NCBI GenBank assembly: GCA_902800045.1
Contig: CADCCZ010000012.1
Span: 1-34,680 of the forward strand
DNA from: an uncultured Bacteroidia bacterium
GTDB lineage: Bacteria; Bacteroidota; Bacteroidia; Bacteroidales; ML635J-15
Reading direction: 5' to 3'
Length of the DNA stretch: 34,680 nucleotides
Shown piece after piece: positions 1 through 6,891 of this stretch. Each line of letters opens with the position of its first letter. Positions within the stretch are counted from its first letter, which is position 1. Made by a program: the position numbers and the translations under genes. The notes beneath the pieces were generated by a model. The model ran no database searches, was not told the DNA's origin, and saw nothing but the letters and a program-made list of their open reading frames with translations.

Positions 1-1
1 C

Positions 2-256
2 GAACCCGAAGTGCTTGCTTACCCCAACCCGTTCAGCGGCGACCTCACGGTCGAACTGGAGAACTTCGGCGACCGTCCCGCCCGCATCGATGTTTACGAC
101 ATGCTTGGCCGCCTCGTATATACCGAGGAGGTCGGTGCACCGCAGAACAGCTACCAGACTGTATTGCATTTTGGCAATTTGCCCGATGCAACCTATACGG
201 TTAGGGTTGGCACCGCCGATTTCGTCATCAACCGCAAGGTTGTAAAACAACAATAA
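2..256 (+). CDS. C-terminal end of a T9SS-secreted protein (5' truncated)
   Basis: This is the last 84 codons of a gene that begins outside the window; the frame is open from base 2 and stops with TAA at 254-256. What remains is a complete type A sorting domain: a YPNPF motif followed by a beta-rich region with IDVYDMLGRLV and ending in VINRKVVKQQ. Such domains direct proteins through the type IX secretion system of Bacteroidota and are cleaved off at the surface, the cargo then being anchored to A-LPS or released. The cargo cannot be known from this fragment. The EPEVLAYPNPF junction closely resembles the EPEVVAY with which the large gene at the other end of the window breaks off, so the two are probably paralogous secreted proteins. 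A GTG at 11 is only an internal codon, not the start. Confidence 0.88.
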   Translation, partial: EPEVLAYPNPFSGDLTVELENFGDRPARIDVYDMLGRLVYTEEVGAPQNSYQTVLHFGNLPDATYTVRVGTADFVINRKVVKQQ

Positions 257-261
257 ACGCA

Positions 262-328
262 ATGTTATTTGCCCACTTCGCCTTAAGGTCCTTAAGAACC
301 TTAAGGTCGTTAAAATGGGCAATAACAT
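262..328. repeat. CTTAAGG hairpin element behind the T9SS gene
   Basis: A 67-base imperfect inverted repeat starting six bases after the stop codon. Outer arms ATGTTATTTGCCCA (262-275) and TGGGCAATAACAT (316-328) enclose a second palindromic core built from CCTTAAGG and CTTAAG blocks. Related elements lie at 28354-28418 and, with TTGCCCCCC arms, inside 18765-18946; a half copy is at about 25746-25775. It could act as a transcript-end hairpin for the gene before it, but there is no T-tract directly after the stem, so a terminator role is inference. Confidence 0.7.
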
Positions 329-329
329 A

Positions 330-800
330 ACGTGCGGTTTTTTACGACAACCATGACAACGCCAGACAACCTTTGACAACTTTTTTTGCGAGCCCCGCGA
401 CTAACCTTTTGTTGTCCCCTGTTGTTTTAGTTGTCGTTTTCTTTTTTTTACGACAACCCTGACAACCTTGAACAACTTGTTTTCTCCCGTTCCGAGCGCA
501 GCGATGGAACCTTGTCGTGCAGATTGGCTACGCCGAGCTAAAGGTTCGTGTTATTCGTGGTAAAACATTGGCTACGCCGAGCTAAAGGTTCGAGGTAAAA
601 CATTTTGTTTTGAGCCTTGCGAAAAACCATGTTGTCCTATGCGGTGTGATGAGCTTCGCTCCCTGCTCCGTACTGAGCGACAGCCGAAGTGAGCGTAGTC
701 GAAGGGTCGAAGCATTGTTTATGTTGCCGTTTTCTTTTTTTTACGACAACCATGACAACTTTGGACAACTTGTAGTCGTAGTGGTAAAAAGTTTTAGTAA
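330..800. repeat. Repeat block 1: GTTGTC/GACAAC inverted repeats and GTTCC hairpins
   Basis: No gene is credible here. The block mixes several copies of two motifs: GTTGTCGT...T-tract...ACGACAAC inverted repeats (about 347-385, 411-475, 735-775) and degenerate GTTCCGAGC-N-GCGAGGAACC hairpins (about 388-410, 489-511, 608-628). Two copies of a 28-bp repeat containing GGCTACGCCGAGCTAAAGG lie at 523-550 and 567-594. Open frames crossing the block arise because the repeats lack stops in some frames. The same motifs recur at 2163-2826, 3448-3952 and 28147-28905. Confidence 0.75.
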
Positions 801-802
801 TC

Positions 803-2017
803 CTAGTATGTTATTCCTAGCATCCACAGCGGAATGCGATTGCCGAAGCCTACTTCGACATCTGCAACAGCAAGATAACTATTGGATATGTTGGCAATCT
901 GTGAAAAATCTTTTCCTTTGCCACCAACTTCGAAAAGGTGTTTGCCATTGACAAGAAAATCTCCCTTGCCGGGCATGGTTATTTTATTGTCAACCGATAA
1001 TTGGCTTGCAACAAATGTCTCTCGACAGGTGCCTATGTCGACATAATCTGAAATTGCATAAAGTAAATTGCTATTGTCAAGAAAAATTTTTTCCGGTTTC
1101 GCCAGATGCTTGTAACTTTTTTGAAGTTTTGTGAAAATTCTCACAATTCGCGCCCTGTCAAGAAGAAACAGAAGTCTTAGGCATTGTGGAGATTTTGTTT
1201 CTAGTTGCTCGCTCAATTTCGAAATATTTGGTACCAATGGAACGTTGGGTGCTATGGTAGATAGCAGCTGCTTGATTTTCAGTACTGTAGGGTATGATAT
1301 ATTTTCTACTGCGAGTAAATCGCTTTCTACTACCAGATTAATAACCTCCTTTAATTTCTCGTAATAGGTTATTTCGGAGGAGGTATTTTTGCAAAATGGG
1401 TAATAGCCATATCTTAGGTATTTGTCGAAATGCACTAGAACCTTTGTCTTTGAGGTTAAATTTGTCGCTATATCCTGATGTGACTTTATAAGTTCTTCGA
1501 GACAGATAGGCATAATTTTTATAACTCCCATATATTCAAGGTACTCGCGAAACGACATTCCTTCCATTGAATAAAATGTCTGGCGCCGTGAAAGGTCTGC
1601 CTTCGAGTTGTCAATTTCGAGCAGCGAAGAGCCTGTGTAAACTATATTTATGGATGGGTATGTGTCGTATATGTTCTTTATTGATAATGCCCAATCTGGA
1701 TACTTGTGTACTTCGTCAAGATATAAATATTTATAGTCGTGGTTGTAAAGGTACTCGGCAAGTTCCATTATAGAATGCTTACGAAACCACAAATCGTCCA
1801 ATGACGCATAAAATACTTGTTGGAGATTATCAGAAAAGCATTCCTTTATGTGCTGAAGAATCAAGGTTGTTTTCCCAACCCCGCGAAACCCTTTTATACC
1901 TATGAGCCTGTCGTTCCAGTCGATGCGATTGTATAGATACCTTTTGAAGTCAAGACTTATATTCGTGATTCTAGCATTCAGTCTATTAATAAATGGTATG
2001 ATATCTTCGTGTGTCAT
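803..2017 (-). CDS. AAA+ ATPase, DUF4143-type (AAA_14 plus C-terminal nuclease-like domain)
   Basis: A 404-residue predicted cytoplasmic ATPase. Walker A is GFRGVGKT at residues 43-50, Walker B YLYLDEVH at 97-104, a sensor-like IVYTGSS lies at about 125-131, and the RR at 144-145 sits where this family keeps its arginine finger. The C-terminal part follows the DUF4143 pattern, with ETFVASQL at 333-340 and then GDFLV and LFEVGGKGK (D353, E363, K367), a PD-(D/E)XK-like spacing. Length is normal for the family. The physiological role of these multicopy ATPases is not established; suggestions include toxin-antitoxin-like or mobile-DNA roles. It stands alone, transcribed on the minus strand, with repeat blocks on both sides, and looks more A/T-rich than the housekeeping cluster, which fits recent acquisition. 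Family confidence is high, function confidence low. Confidence 0.85.
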   Translation of the reverse strand: MTHEDIIPFINRLNARITNISLDFKRYLYNRIDWNDRLIGIKGFRGVGKTTLILQHIKECFSDNLQQVFYASLDDLWFRKHSIMELAEYLYNHDYKYLYLDEVHKYPDWALSIKNIYDTYPSINIVYTGSSLLEIDNSKADLSRRQTFYSMEGMSFREYLEYMGVIKIMPICLEELIKSHQDIATNLTSKTKVLVHFDKYLRYGYYPFCKNTSSEITYYEKLKEVINLVVESDLLAVENISYPTVLKIKQLLSTIAPNVPLVPNISKLSEQLETKSPQCLRLLFLLDRARIVRIFTKLQKSYKHLAKPEKIFLDNSNLLYAISDYVDIGTCRETFVASQLSVDNKITMPGKGDFLVNGKHLFEVGGKGKDFSQIANISNSYLAVADVEVGFGNRIPLWMLGITY

Positions 2018-2040
2018 AGTGATAAAAAATTAAAACAATG

Positions 2041-2106
2041 CAAATATAATAATTTTACTTTTTATAGTAAAAAAATATTGTTTTTTTTACTGTGTATGGT
2101 AAAAAA
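2041..2106 (-). promoter_or_regulatory. Promoter of the AAA+ ATPase with two inverted repeats
   Basis: On the minus strand a TATATTTG -7 box lies at 2041-2048, 23 bases before the ATG. Upstream of it are two adjacent inverted repeats: TTTTACT/AGTAAAA (2053-2072, 6-base loop) and TTTTTTAC/GTAAAAAA (2083-2106, 8-base loop). Both carry the half-site TTTTAC or GTAAAA and sit where RNA polymerase would contact -33. Operator function is inferred from position and symmetry. Confidence 0.5.
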
Positions 2107-2162
2107 TATCGTCGTAGCGATGGAAACGGCATAACGGATTTACGGATTAACGGAATGACGGT

Positions 2163-2826
2163 GGATTGTTGTTATTTGTTGTTCTAGTTGTCGTTTTCTT
2201 TTTTTTTTACGACAACCATGACATTTTTGGACAACTTGTTTTTTTTTCGTTCCGAGCGTAGCGTTGGATCCCTTTCGTGCAGATTGGCTACGCCGAGCTA
2301 AAGGTTCGTGTAATTGGCTACGCCGTGCTAAAGGTTCGTGTCATTGGCTACGCCGAGCTAAAGGTTCGTGGTAAAAAATCTTCGTTCCGAGCTATGCGAG
2401 GAACCTTGTTGTCCCTTGTTGTTTAATGTTGTCCTTGTTGTCGTTTCCTTTTTTCGTTCCGAGCCCCGCGAGGAACCCATTCGTGCAAATTGGCTACGCC
2501 GAGCTAAAGGTTCGTGTCATTCGTGGTAAAATATATTCGTTCCGAGCTATGCGAGGAACCCCATTTGTTGTCCTTTGTTGTCTTTTGTTGTTCTAGTTGT
2601 CGTTTTCTTTTTTCCGTTCCGAGCCTCGCGAGGAACCTCTTGTTGTCCCTTGTTGTTTAATGTTGTTCTAGTTGTCGTTTCCTTTTTCCGTTCCGAGCTA
2701 TGCGAGGAACCCCATTTGTTGTCCCTTGTTGTCTTTTGTTGTTCTAGTTGTCGTTTTCTTCTTTCCGTTCCGAGCCAGCGAGGAACCATCTTGTTGTTTT
2801 ATGTTGTTTTAGTTGTCGTTTTCTTA
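2163..2826. repeat. Repeat block 2: about seven GTTCC hairpins alternating with GTTGTC runs
   Basis: Tandem-like array with no gene. GTTCCGAGC...GCGAGGAACC hairpins start near 2249, 2382, 2455, 2540, 2616, 2690 and 2766, so spacing is about 73-133 bases and often about 75. Between them lie runs of TTGTTGTCC, TTGTTGTT and TAGTTGTCGTTTTC followed by T-tracts. Four copies of the 28-bp GGCTACGCCGAGC repeat are embedded (2283-2310, 2313-2340, 2343-2370, 2489-2516). The array runs directly into the promoter of the next gene. Confidence 0.75.
2283..2516. repeat. Four copies of a 28-bp repeat
   Basis: Copies at 2283-2310, 2313-2340, 2343-2370 and 2489-2516 share ATTGGCTACGCC then GAGCTAAAGGTTCGTG; the second copy has GTGCTA in place of GAGCTA. 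The first three are separated by only two bases. Two more copies lie at 523-550 and 567-594, the latter ending TTCGAG. They occur only together with the GTTCC hairpins, so they look like an optional module of the same repeat family. Function unknown. Confidence 0.7.
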
Positions 2827-2841
2827 ATTTTGTTATCTTTG
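2812..2841 (+). promoter_or_regulatory. Bacteroidota-type promoter whose -33 lies in the repeat
   Basis: GTTG at 2812-2815, 18 bases, then TATCTTTG at 2834-2841, with the ATG 22 bases further on. The GTTG belongs to the last GTTGTCGTTTTC unit of the repeat block, so the repeat appears to supply the -33 element for the small secreted protein downstream. Confidence 0.6.
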
Positions 2842-2863
2842 CACTACAACAAAACATTGGCCT

Positions 2864-3343
2864 ATGAAAGCGTTTTTTATGATAATGGCAATAGTGGTTT
2901 CGTTTTCGGCGAATGCCATAGATCCTATAAAGGTGTACAAAGGGACCAGCGTCTACAGTAGCGATGTAATCTGCAACGTAGCCAGCGGCAAGGTGTACAA
3001 GAAAAATTCGGTGTATAGTAGCGATGTCGTATGCACAGTCCGCGACGGCAAGATTTACAAGGCCAACTCGGTGTATAGCAGCGATGTCATCTACACGATA
3101 AGGGACGGCAAGGTGTATTCGGGCAATTCGGTGTACAACAGCGATATAGTCATGACCATCCGCGACGGCAAAATATACAAAGGCACATCGGTCTACAACA
3201 GCGACATCCTCGCCACCATCCGCGATGGCAAAGTGTACAAGGGAACATCCGTCTACAACAGCGACATAATGTTTACCATAAAGGGAAATCTGACCCTGGT
3301 GGAATTCGTGGCTGTGTGGTTTGCGGTGTTTTATGCGTGGTAA
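2864..3343 (+). CDS. Small secreted protein of six 20-residue repeats
   Basis: A 159-residue protein with a clear signal peptide: MKAFF, a hydrophobic core, and a likely cleavage site after SANA at about residue 18. Residues 23-142 are six tandem 20-residue units with consensus K(V/I)Y-K-G-(T/N)-SVY-(S/N)-SD-(V/I)-x3-(V/I)-RDG; the DNA period is 60 bases. The chain ends with a non-repeated tail, LTLVEFVAVWFAVFYAW, which looks like a conserved cap rather than random read-out. The alternation of short hydrophobic strands and G/D turns suggests a beta-solenoid or beta-sandwich stack. I recall similar YKGSSxYSSD repeat proteins in other Bacteroidales but know no function. The ATG follows a good promoter and stands alone between repeat blocks. 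It is probably periplasmic or surface exposed; there is no lipobox and no sorting domain. Confidence 0.75.
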   Translation: MKAFFMIMAIVVSFSANAIDPIKVYKGTSVYSSDVICNVASGKVYKKNSVYSSDVVCTVRDGKIYKANSVYSSDVIYTIRDGKVYSGNSVYNSDIVMTIRDGKIYKGTSVYNSDILATIRDGKVYKGTSVYNSDIMFTIKGNLTLVEFVAVWFAVFYAW

Positions 3344-3351
3344 AGAAGGGA

Positions 3352-3440
3352 CGCAGGCTAACGGACTAACAGGCTCGCAGGCTAACAGGCTAACAGACTG
3401 GTCTTCCGCCAGACAGCCAGACAGGTCTTCTGTTATCCTT
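3352..3440. repeat. Octamer repeat array (AGGCTAAC/AGACTGGT type)
   Basis: Shortly after the stop of the 20-residue-repeat gene come about seven degenerate octamers (AGGCTAAC, GGACTAAC, AGGCTCGC and similar), then a segment with CTGGTCTTCCGCC and CAGGTCTTCTG that partly reverses them. The same pattern follows recG (12917-13080) and flanks the GT2 gene end (18765-18946). There is no coding signal. Confidence 0.6.
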
Positions 3441-3447
3441 TCAGCCT

Positions 3448-3952
3448 TTTTACGACAACCCAGACAACTTTTGACAACCTTTGACAACCTTTTTTCCGAG
3501 CCATGCGAGGAAACCCTTTGTTGTCCGATGTTGTTCTAGTTGTCGTTTTTATTTTTTTTACGACAACCATGACAACATTTGACAACCTTTGACAACCTTT
3601 TTTCCGAGCCTCGCGAGGAACCTCTTGTTGTCCTATGTTGTTCTAGTTGTCGTTTTTATTTTTTTTACGACAACTGTGACAACATTTGACAACCTTTGAC
3701 AACTTTTTTTCCGAGCCATGCGAGGAAACCCTTTGTTGTCCGATGTTGTTCTAGTTGTCGTTTCCTTTTTTTACGACAACCCAGACAACTTTTGACAACC
3801 TTTGACAACCTTTTTTTTCGTTCCGAGCCATGCGAGGAACCCTATTTGTTGTCCTTTGTTGTCCCTTGTTGTTCTTGTTGTCGTTTCCTCTTTTCCGTTC
3901 CGAGCCCTGCGAGGAACCTTATTGTTGTTCTTGTTGTCGTTTTCTCTCGACT
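3448..3952. repeat. Repeat block 3: five GTTGTC/GACAAC inverted repeats with hairpins
   Basis: The most regular block. Hairpins of the form CCGAGCC-N-GCGAGGAA start near 3492, 3601, 3709, 3819 and 3895, about 76-110 bases apart. Between them lie long inverted repeats: for example arms 3627-3653 and 3667-3693 pair at 22 of 27 positions around a 13-base T-rich loop. The whole stretch is free of stops in some frames by composition only. There is no gene until 4061. Confidence 0.8.
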
Positions 3953-4032
3953 TTCCGCCATTGTTAATTGAATTGTTAATTTATTCATTGTTTTCATTCG
4001 CAAATCTTCAATCCACAATCGTAAATAATGCT

Positions 4033-4040
4033 TATTTTTG
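4033..4040 (+). promoter_or_regulatory. -7 box of the 4061-8563 cluster
   Basis: TATTTTTG followed by CG, 20 bases before the ATG at 4061, matches the Bacteroidota TAnnTTTG box. No convincing -33 is visible. It probably starts the transcript for the coiled-coil and DUF4271 genes. Confidence 0.55.
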
Positions 4041-4060
4041 CGACCTAAATTTTGTCGAAA

Positions 4061-4945
4061 ATGGAAAAGAATGATATAACAACAAAAGTGCTTATCGCAT
4101 TGGTTTCTTTGATGCTGGTAGCAGTGATTGTCCTTGGTTACCTTTTGTACAAGACTTCGAAGGAAAAAGACCAGATTGTTGTGGTAAATACCGAAACTAC
4201 CAACGAGCGCGATAAGATCAAGGCCGAATTCTCGAACCTTTTGGATCAGTACAACGGACTTGAGACCACCAACGACAGCCTCAACGCCGAAATCAACGGT
4301 CGCAAGCAGGAAATTGTGAAACTTATAGAGGAACTCGACAAGACCAAGAACTGGGCTGCGGGCATGAAGAAGAAATACGAGGAGGAACTCGGCACCCTGC
4401 GCAGCATAATGAAGCACTATGTTTTCCAAATCGATAGCCTCAACACCTTGAACCAGCAGCTAACTGCCGAAAATGAGATGGTAAGAACAGAAAACGACCG
4501 CTATCGTTCCGAAAACGATGAACTTGTCGACCGTAACACCGAATTGCTCACCACTATCGAGGATGCAAGCGTAGTGAATGCTTCGCACATAAGCGTGATT
4601 TTCCTCAACGGACGCGACAAGGAAACCAACAAGTCGGGCAAGATCGAAAAATTGAAGATAACCTTCACGCTTTCGGCCAACAAGTTGGCTTCGAGCGGAC
4701 AAAAGACCGTTTATTTGCGCATCAAGCGTCCCGATGGCTACTACATTTCGTCGGGCGGAACTTTTGCCGCAGGCGACAGCCAGCTATCGTACTCCGATTC
4801 GCGAAACATAACCTACGAAAACCAGTCGCTCGACGTTTCAATTTATCATAAGGTAACCGAACAGCTCACTGTGGGCAAGTACGGTGTAAGCCTCTATATG
4901 GACGGCAAGATGATAGGCGAAAGCTCCTTCCTGATAGAAAAGTAG
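4061..4945 (+). CDS. Membrane-anchored coiled-coil protein with C-terminal beta domain
   Basis: A 294-residue protein. Residues about 9-29 form one hydrophobic membrane segment (VLIALVSLMLVAVIVLGYLL) preceded by a charged start, so it is an N-in anchor with the rest in the periplasm. About 30-165 is rich in E, K, N, Q with heptad-like leucines, a long coiled coil. About 170-294 is a beta-rich domain (KLKITFTLSA, VYLRIKRPDGYY, GKYGVSLYMDGK) resembling an Ig-like fold. The ATG at 4061 is preferred to the in-frame TTG at 4052 because it follows the -7 box at a normal distance. The next gene begins 6 bases after the stop, so the two are cotranscribed. I do not recognise a named family; a cell-envelope structural or division-linked role would be a guess. 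Confidence 0.8.
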   Translation: MEKNDITTKVLIALVSLMLVAVIVLGYLLYKTSKEKDQIVVVNTETTNERDKIKAEFSNLLDQYNGLETTNDSLNAEINGRKQEIVKLIEELDKTKNWAAGMKKKYEEELGTLRSIMKHYVFQIDSLNTLNQQLTAENEMVRTENDRYRSENDELVDRNTELLTTIEDASVVNASHISVIFLNGRDKETNKSGKIEKLKITFTLSANKLASSGQKTVYLRIKRPDGYYISSGGTFAAGDSQLSYSDSRNITYENQSLDVSIYHKVTEQLTVGKYGVSLYMDGKMIGESSFLIEK

Positions 4946-4951
4946 GCCGTT

Positions 4952-5632
4952 ATGGACGAGTTGATGCCTGTTGTCGGGAGATACGTCGACTGGAATGCTG
5001 CCATCATTCTTATTATTGCTACTATTATTGTAGTGTTGTTTATTGTGGCAAAGTCGCTGTATCCCGATTACTACAAACTTATGATGTATCGAATGTTTGT
5101 CGACAATTTTTCGGGACGACCAGTAACTCGTGTCACCGAAGTGTCGTCAATCGAAGCAGTTACGATAGTTATTTCCTTGTTGTCGATTTCGGCAATGGGC
5201 TTTGCGGCAATATGCTATTCGGACTTGACAAGTGTAAGTATGGTGCACGGGCGCGAATGGATAGTAATGCTTGTAGTGTTGCTGTCGTTTACAGTCTACA
5301 ACCATTTTCGTGGCCTGATTAACCTATTCGCAGGCTTTTTGTTCCGTTTGCCCGAATTTGCAAAAAGCTATAACACAGCAATTCTCGATACAGAAAGACT
5401 GATGAGTATATTGTTTCTGCCTATTTTCTCTGTGTGCCCGTTTGTCCCTGCAGCAACGGCAAAAGTTCTAATATGGATTGCCATAGCAATATTCGTATCC
5501 TTGGTAATATTGCAATATATAACAATATTTTTTCATTTGTTGAAAAATAATTTTTTGAATCATCACTCAATTTTGTATTTTTGCACGCTCGAAATTTTAC
5601 CAATTTTGATAGTTCTCAAGTTGGTATTGTAG
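4952..5632 (+). CDS. DUF4271 family membrane protein
   Basis: A 226-residue polytopic inner-membrane protein. Hydrophobic segments can be seen at about 13-35, 68-88, 105-125, 149-168, 170-192 and 205-226. The YPDYYKLMMYRMF stretch after the first helix, the FRLPEFAKSYN loop and the CTLEILPILIVLKLVL end are typical of DUF4271, a Bacteroidota-specific family of unknown function that usually lies directly before hemD, as here. Six bases separate it from the coiled-coil gene. Its 3' end doubles as a promoter region for hemD (TTTG-18-TATTTTTG at 5554-5583). No enzymatic motif is visible. Confidence 0.85.
   Translation: MDELMPVVGRYVDWNAAIILIIATIIVVLFIVAKSLYPDYYKLMMYRMFVDNFSGRPVTRVTEVSSIEAVTIVISLLSISAMGFAAICYSDLTSVSMVHGREWIVMLVVLLSFTVYNHFRGLINLFAGFLFRLPEFAKSYNTAILDTERLMSILFLPIFSVCPFVPAATAKVLIWIAIAIFVSLVILQYITIFFHLLKNNFLNHHSILYFCTLEILPILIVLKLVL
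5554..5583 (+). promoter_or_regulatory. Promoter for hemD inside the end of the DUF4271 gene
   Basis: TTTG at 5554-5557, 18 bases, TATTTTTG at 5576-5583: a near-consensus Bacteroidota promoter, 94 bases before the hemD ATG, although it lies in coding sequence. It would let hemD-rnpA-protease be expressed apart from the genes upstream. Confidence 0.5.
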
Positions 5633-5677
5633 TTTCGAGAGTTTTAGTTGTAAGAATTTAATTTATAGGATTTTACG

Positions 5678-6430
5678 ATGAAAATAAAAAGCGTTCTCGT
5701 GTCGCAGCCTAAGCCTGAAACAGACAAGTCTCCTTATTATGATATTGCAAAAAAATACAACGTTAAGATAGATTTTCGTCCTTTCGTCAAGGTTGAAGGC
5801 ATTCCGTCAAAGGATTTCCGCACCCAGAAAATAAATCTTGCCGACTATATGTCGGTTGTTTTCAATAGCCGTCATGGTGTTGACCACTATTTTAGGATGT
5901 GCGACGAACTTAGAGTTCCGGTAAACGACAACCGCAAGTATTTCTGCATTTCGGAATCCATTGCTTTCTACTTGCAGAAGTATGTAACTTACCGCAAGCG
6001 CAAAATTTTCTATGGAAACGGAACTTTGGCAAACCTCATGCAGCAGATTCAGAAGTTCCCGGAGGACAAGTATCTTGTTCCGCTGAGCGATGTCCACAAG
6101 CAGGACATTCCCGAAAAGCTCGCCGAAGCCAACATCGCATACGACATTGCAGTGCTTTACCGTACAGTAAGTTCCAATATGTCCGACATGGAAAACCTCG
6201 GTCACGACATCGTGCTGTTCTTCAGCCCGGCAGGAGTAATGTCGCTCAAGCAGAACTTCCCGAATTTCAACCAGGAAGAAGAAAATGTTTTCATCGGAGC
6301 TTTTGGTCCTACAACTGCCGAAACCGTCGAAAAGCTTGGATATCGTCTCGACATTAAGGCACCAACACCCGACAATCCTTCTATGCCGGCGGCTCTCGAA
6401 AAGTTTATCAAGGCACAGAACGGAAAATAA
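5678..6430 (+). CDS. hemD: Uroporphyrinogen-III synthase
   Basis: A 250-residue cytoplasmic enzyme that closes and inverts ring D of hydroxymethylbilane to give uroporphyrinogen III, the branch point of heme and corrinoid synthesis. The sequence follows the Bacteroidota HemD pattern: KSVLVSQPKPE at the start, FVKVEGI, a YMSVVFNSRHGVDHYF segment, VLYRTVSSN near the middle and VLFFSPAGVMSLKQNFP followed by IGAFGPTTAE, the part that lines the active-site cleft between its two domains. HemD is poorly conserved overall, so the call leans on these segments and on the DUF4271-hemD-rnpA order. ATG at 5678, 45 bases after the DUF4271 stop; rnpA follows 8 bases after the stop. Confidence 0.88.
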   Translation: MKIKSVLVSQPKPETDKSPYYDIAKKYNVKIDFRPFVKVEGIPSKDFRTQKINLADYMSVVFNSRHGVDHYFRMCDELRVPVNDNRKYFCISESIAFYLQKYVTYRKRKIFYGNGTLANLMQQIQKFPEDKYLVPLSDVHKQDIPEKLAEANIAYDIAVLYRTVSSNMSDMENLGHDIVLFFSPAGVMSLKQNFPNFNQEEENVFIGAFGPTTAETVEKLGYRLDIKAPTPDNPSMPAALEKFIKAQNGK

Positions 6431-6438
6431 TTGCCGAA

Positions 6439-6891
6439 ATGCCAGCCGATGCCGATACTTCTCCAGTTGCCGTTAACGAGGAAACTCGCAACGATTTCTC
6501 TCGCCAGACGCTCGGCAGAAGTTCTATGCTGAAGCATAAGGCCGACATCGAAAATCTTTTTCGCAAGGGCAAAAAGGCAAACGTCGAATACGTCAGGCAT
6601 ACATACATTAAATACACAGCCACCTCGTCGCAAGGCGGGGTGCGCATTTTTGTGTCGGCGCCAAAGAAATATTTCCGCCATGCTGTCGATCGCAACCTCA
6701 TGAAACGCCGTATGCGCGAGGCTATCAGAAAAAATCTTTCGGAAATGAGGAAATACTGCGCCGAGAGCAATATTTGCATCGACATCGCGTTTGTGATGCA
6801 GACAAATATTATTCGCGATTATGCGGACGTGGAAAGAATAATTGTAATATCTTTACAAAAAATTTTTAACGAGGTATATGAGAAGAATTGA
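6439..6891 (+). CDS. rnpA: Ribonuclease P protein component
   Basis: A 150-residue basic protein that binds the catalytic RNase P RNA and helps cleave pre-tRNA 5' leaders. The diagnostic RNR motif is present as RNLMKRRMRE at residues 85-94, and the N-terminal half has LKHKADIENLFRKGKK and the strand VRIFVSAPKKYF expected of the fold. It is slightly long: residues 1-25 (MPADADTSPV onward) form a poorly conserved extension, so a later start is possible, though ATG 6439 fits the 8-base gap after hemD. The last 14 bases overlap the next gene, whose ATG lies in the GTATATGAGAAG at the 3' end, suggesting translational coupling. Confidence 0.9.
   Translation: MPADADTSPVAVNEETRNDFSRQTLGRSSMLKHKADIENLFRKGKKANVEYVRHTYIKYTATSSQGGVRIFVSAPKKYFRHAVDRNLMKRRMREAIRKNLSEMRKYCAESNICIDIAFVMQTNIIRDYADVERIIVISLQKIFNEVYEKN

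Noticed and set aside
2283..2370. CRISPR-like array of 28-bp repeats
   Set aside because: The spacers would be two bases long, there is no leader, and no cas genes are in the window.
2575..2961. Stop-free frames across the GTTGTC/GTTCC repeat blocks (also 3696-4074 and 28167-28715)
   Set aside because: The predicted peptides are Val/Leu/Phe/Cys-rich translations of the repeat itself, several frames are open at once, and no start context or domain is present.
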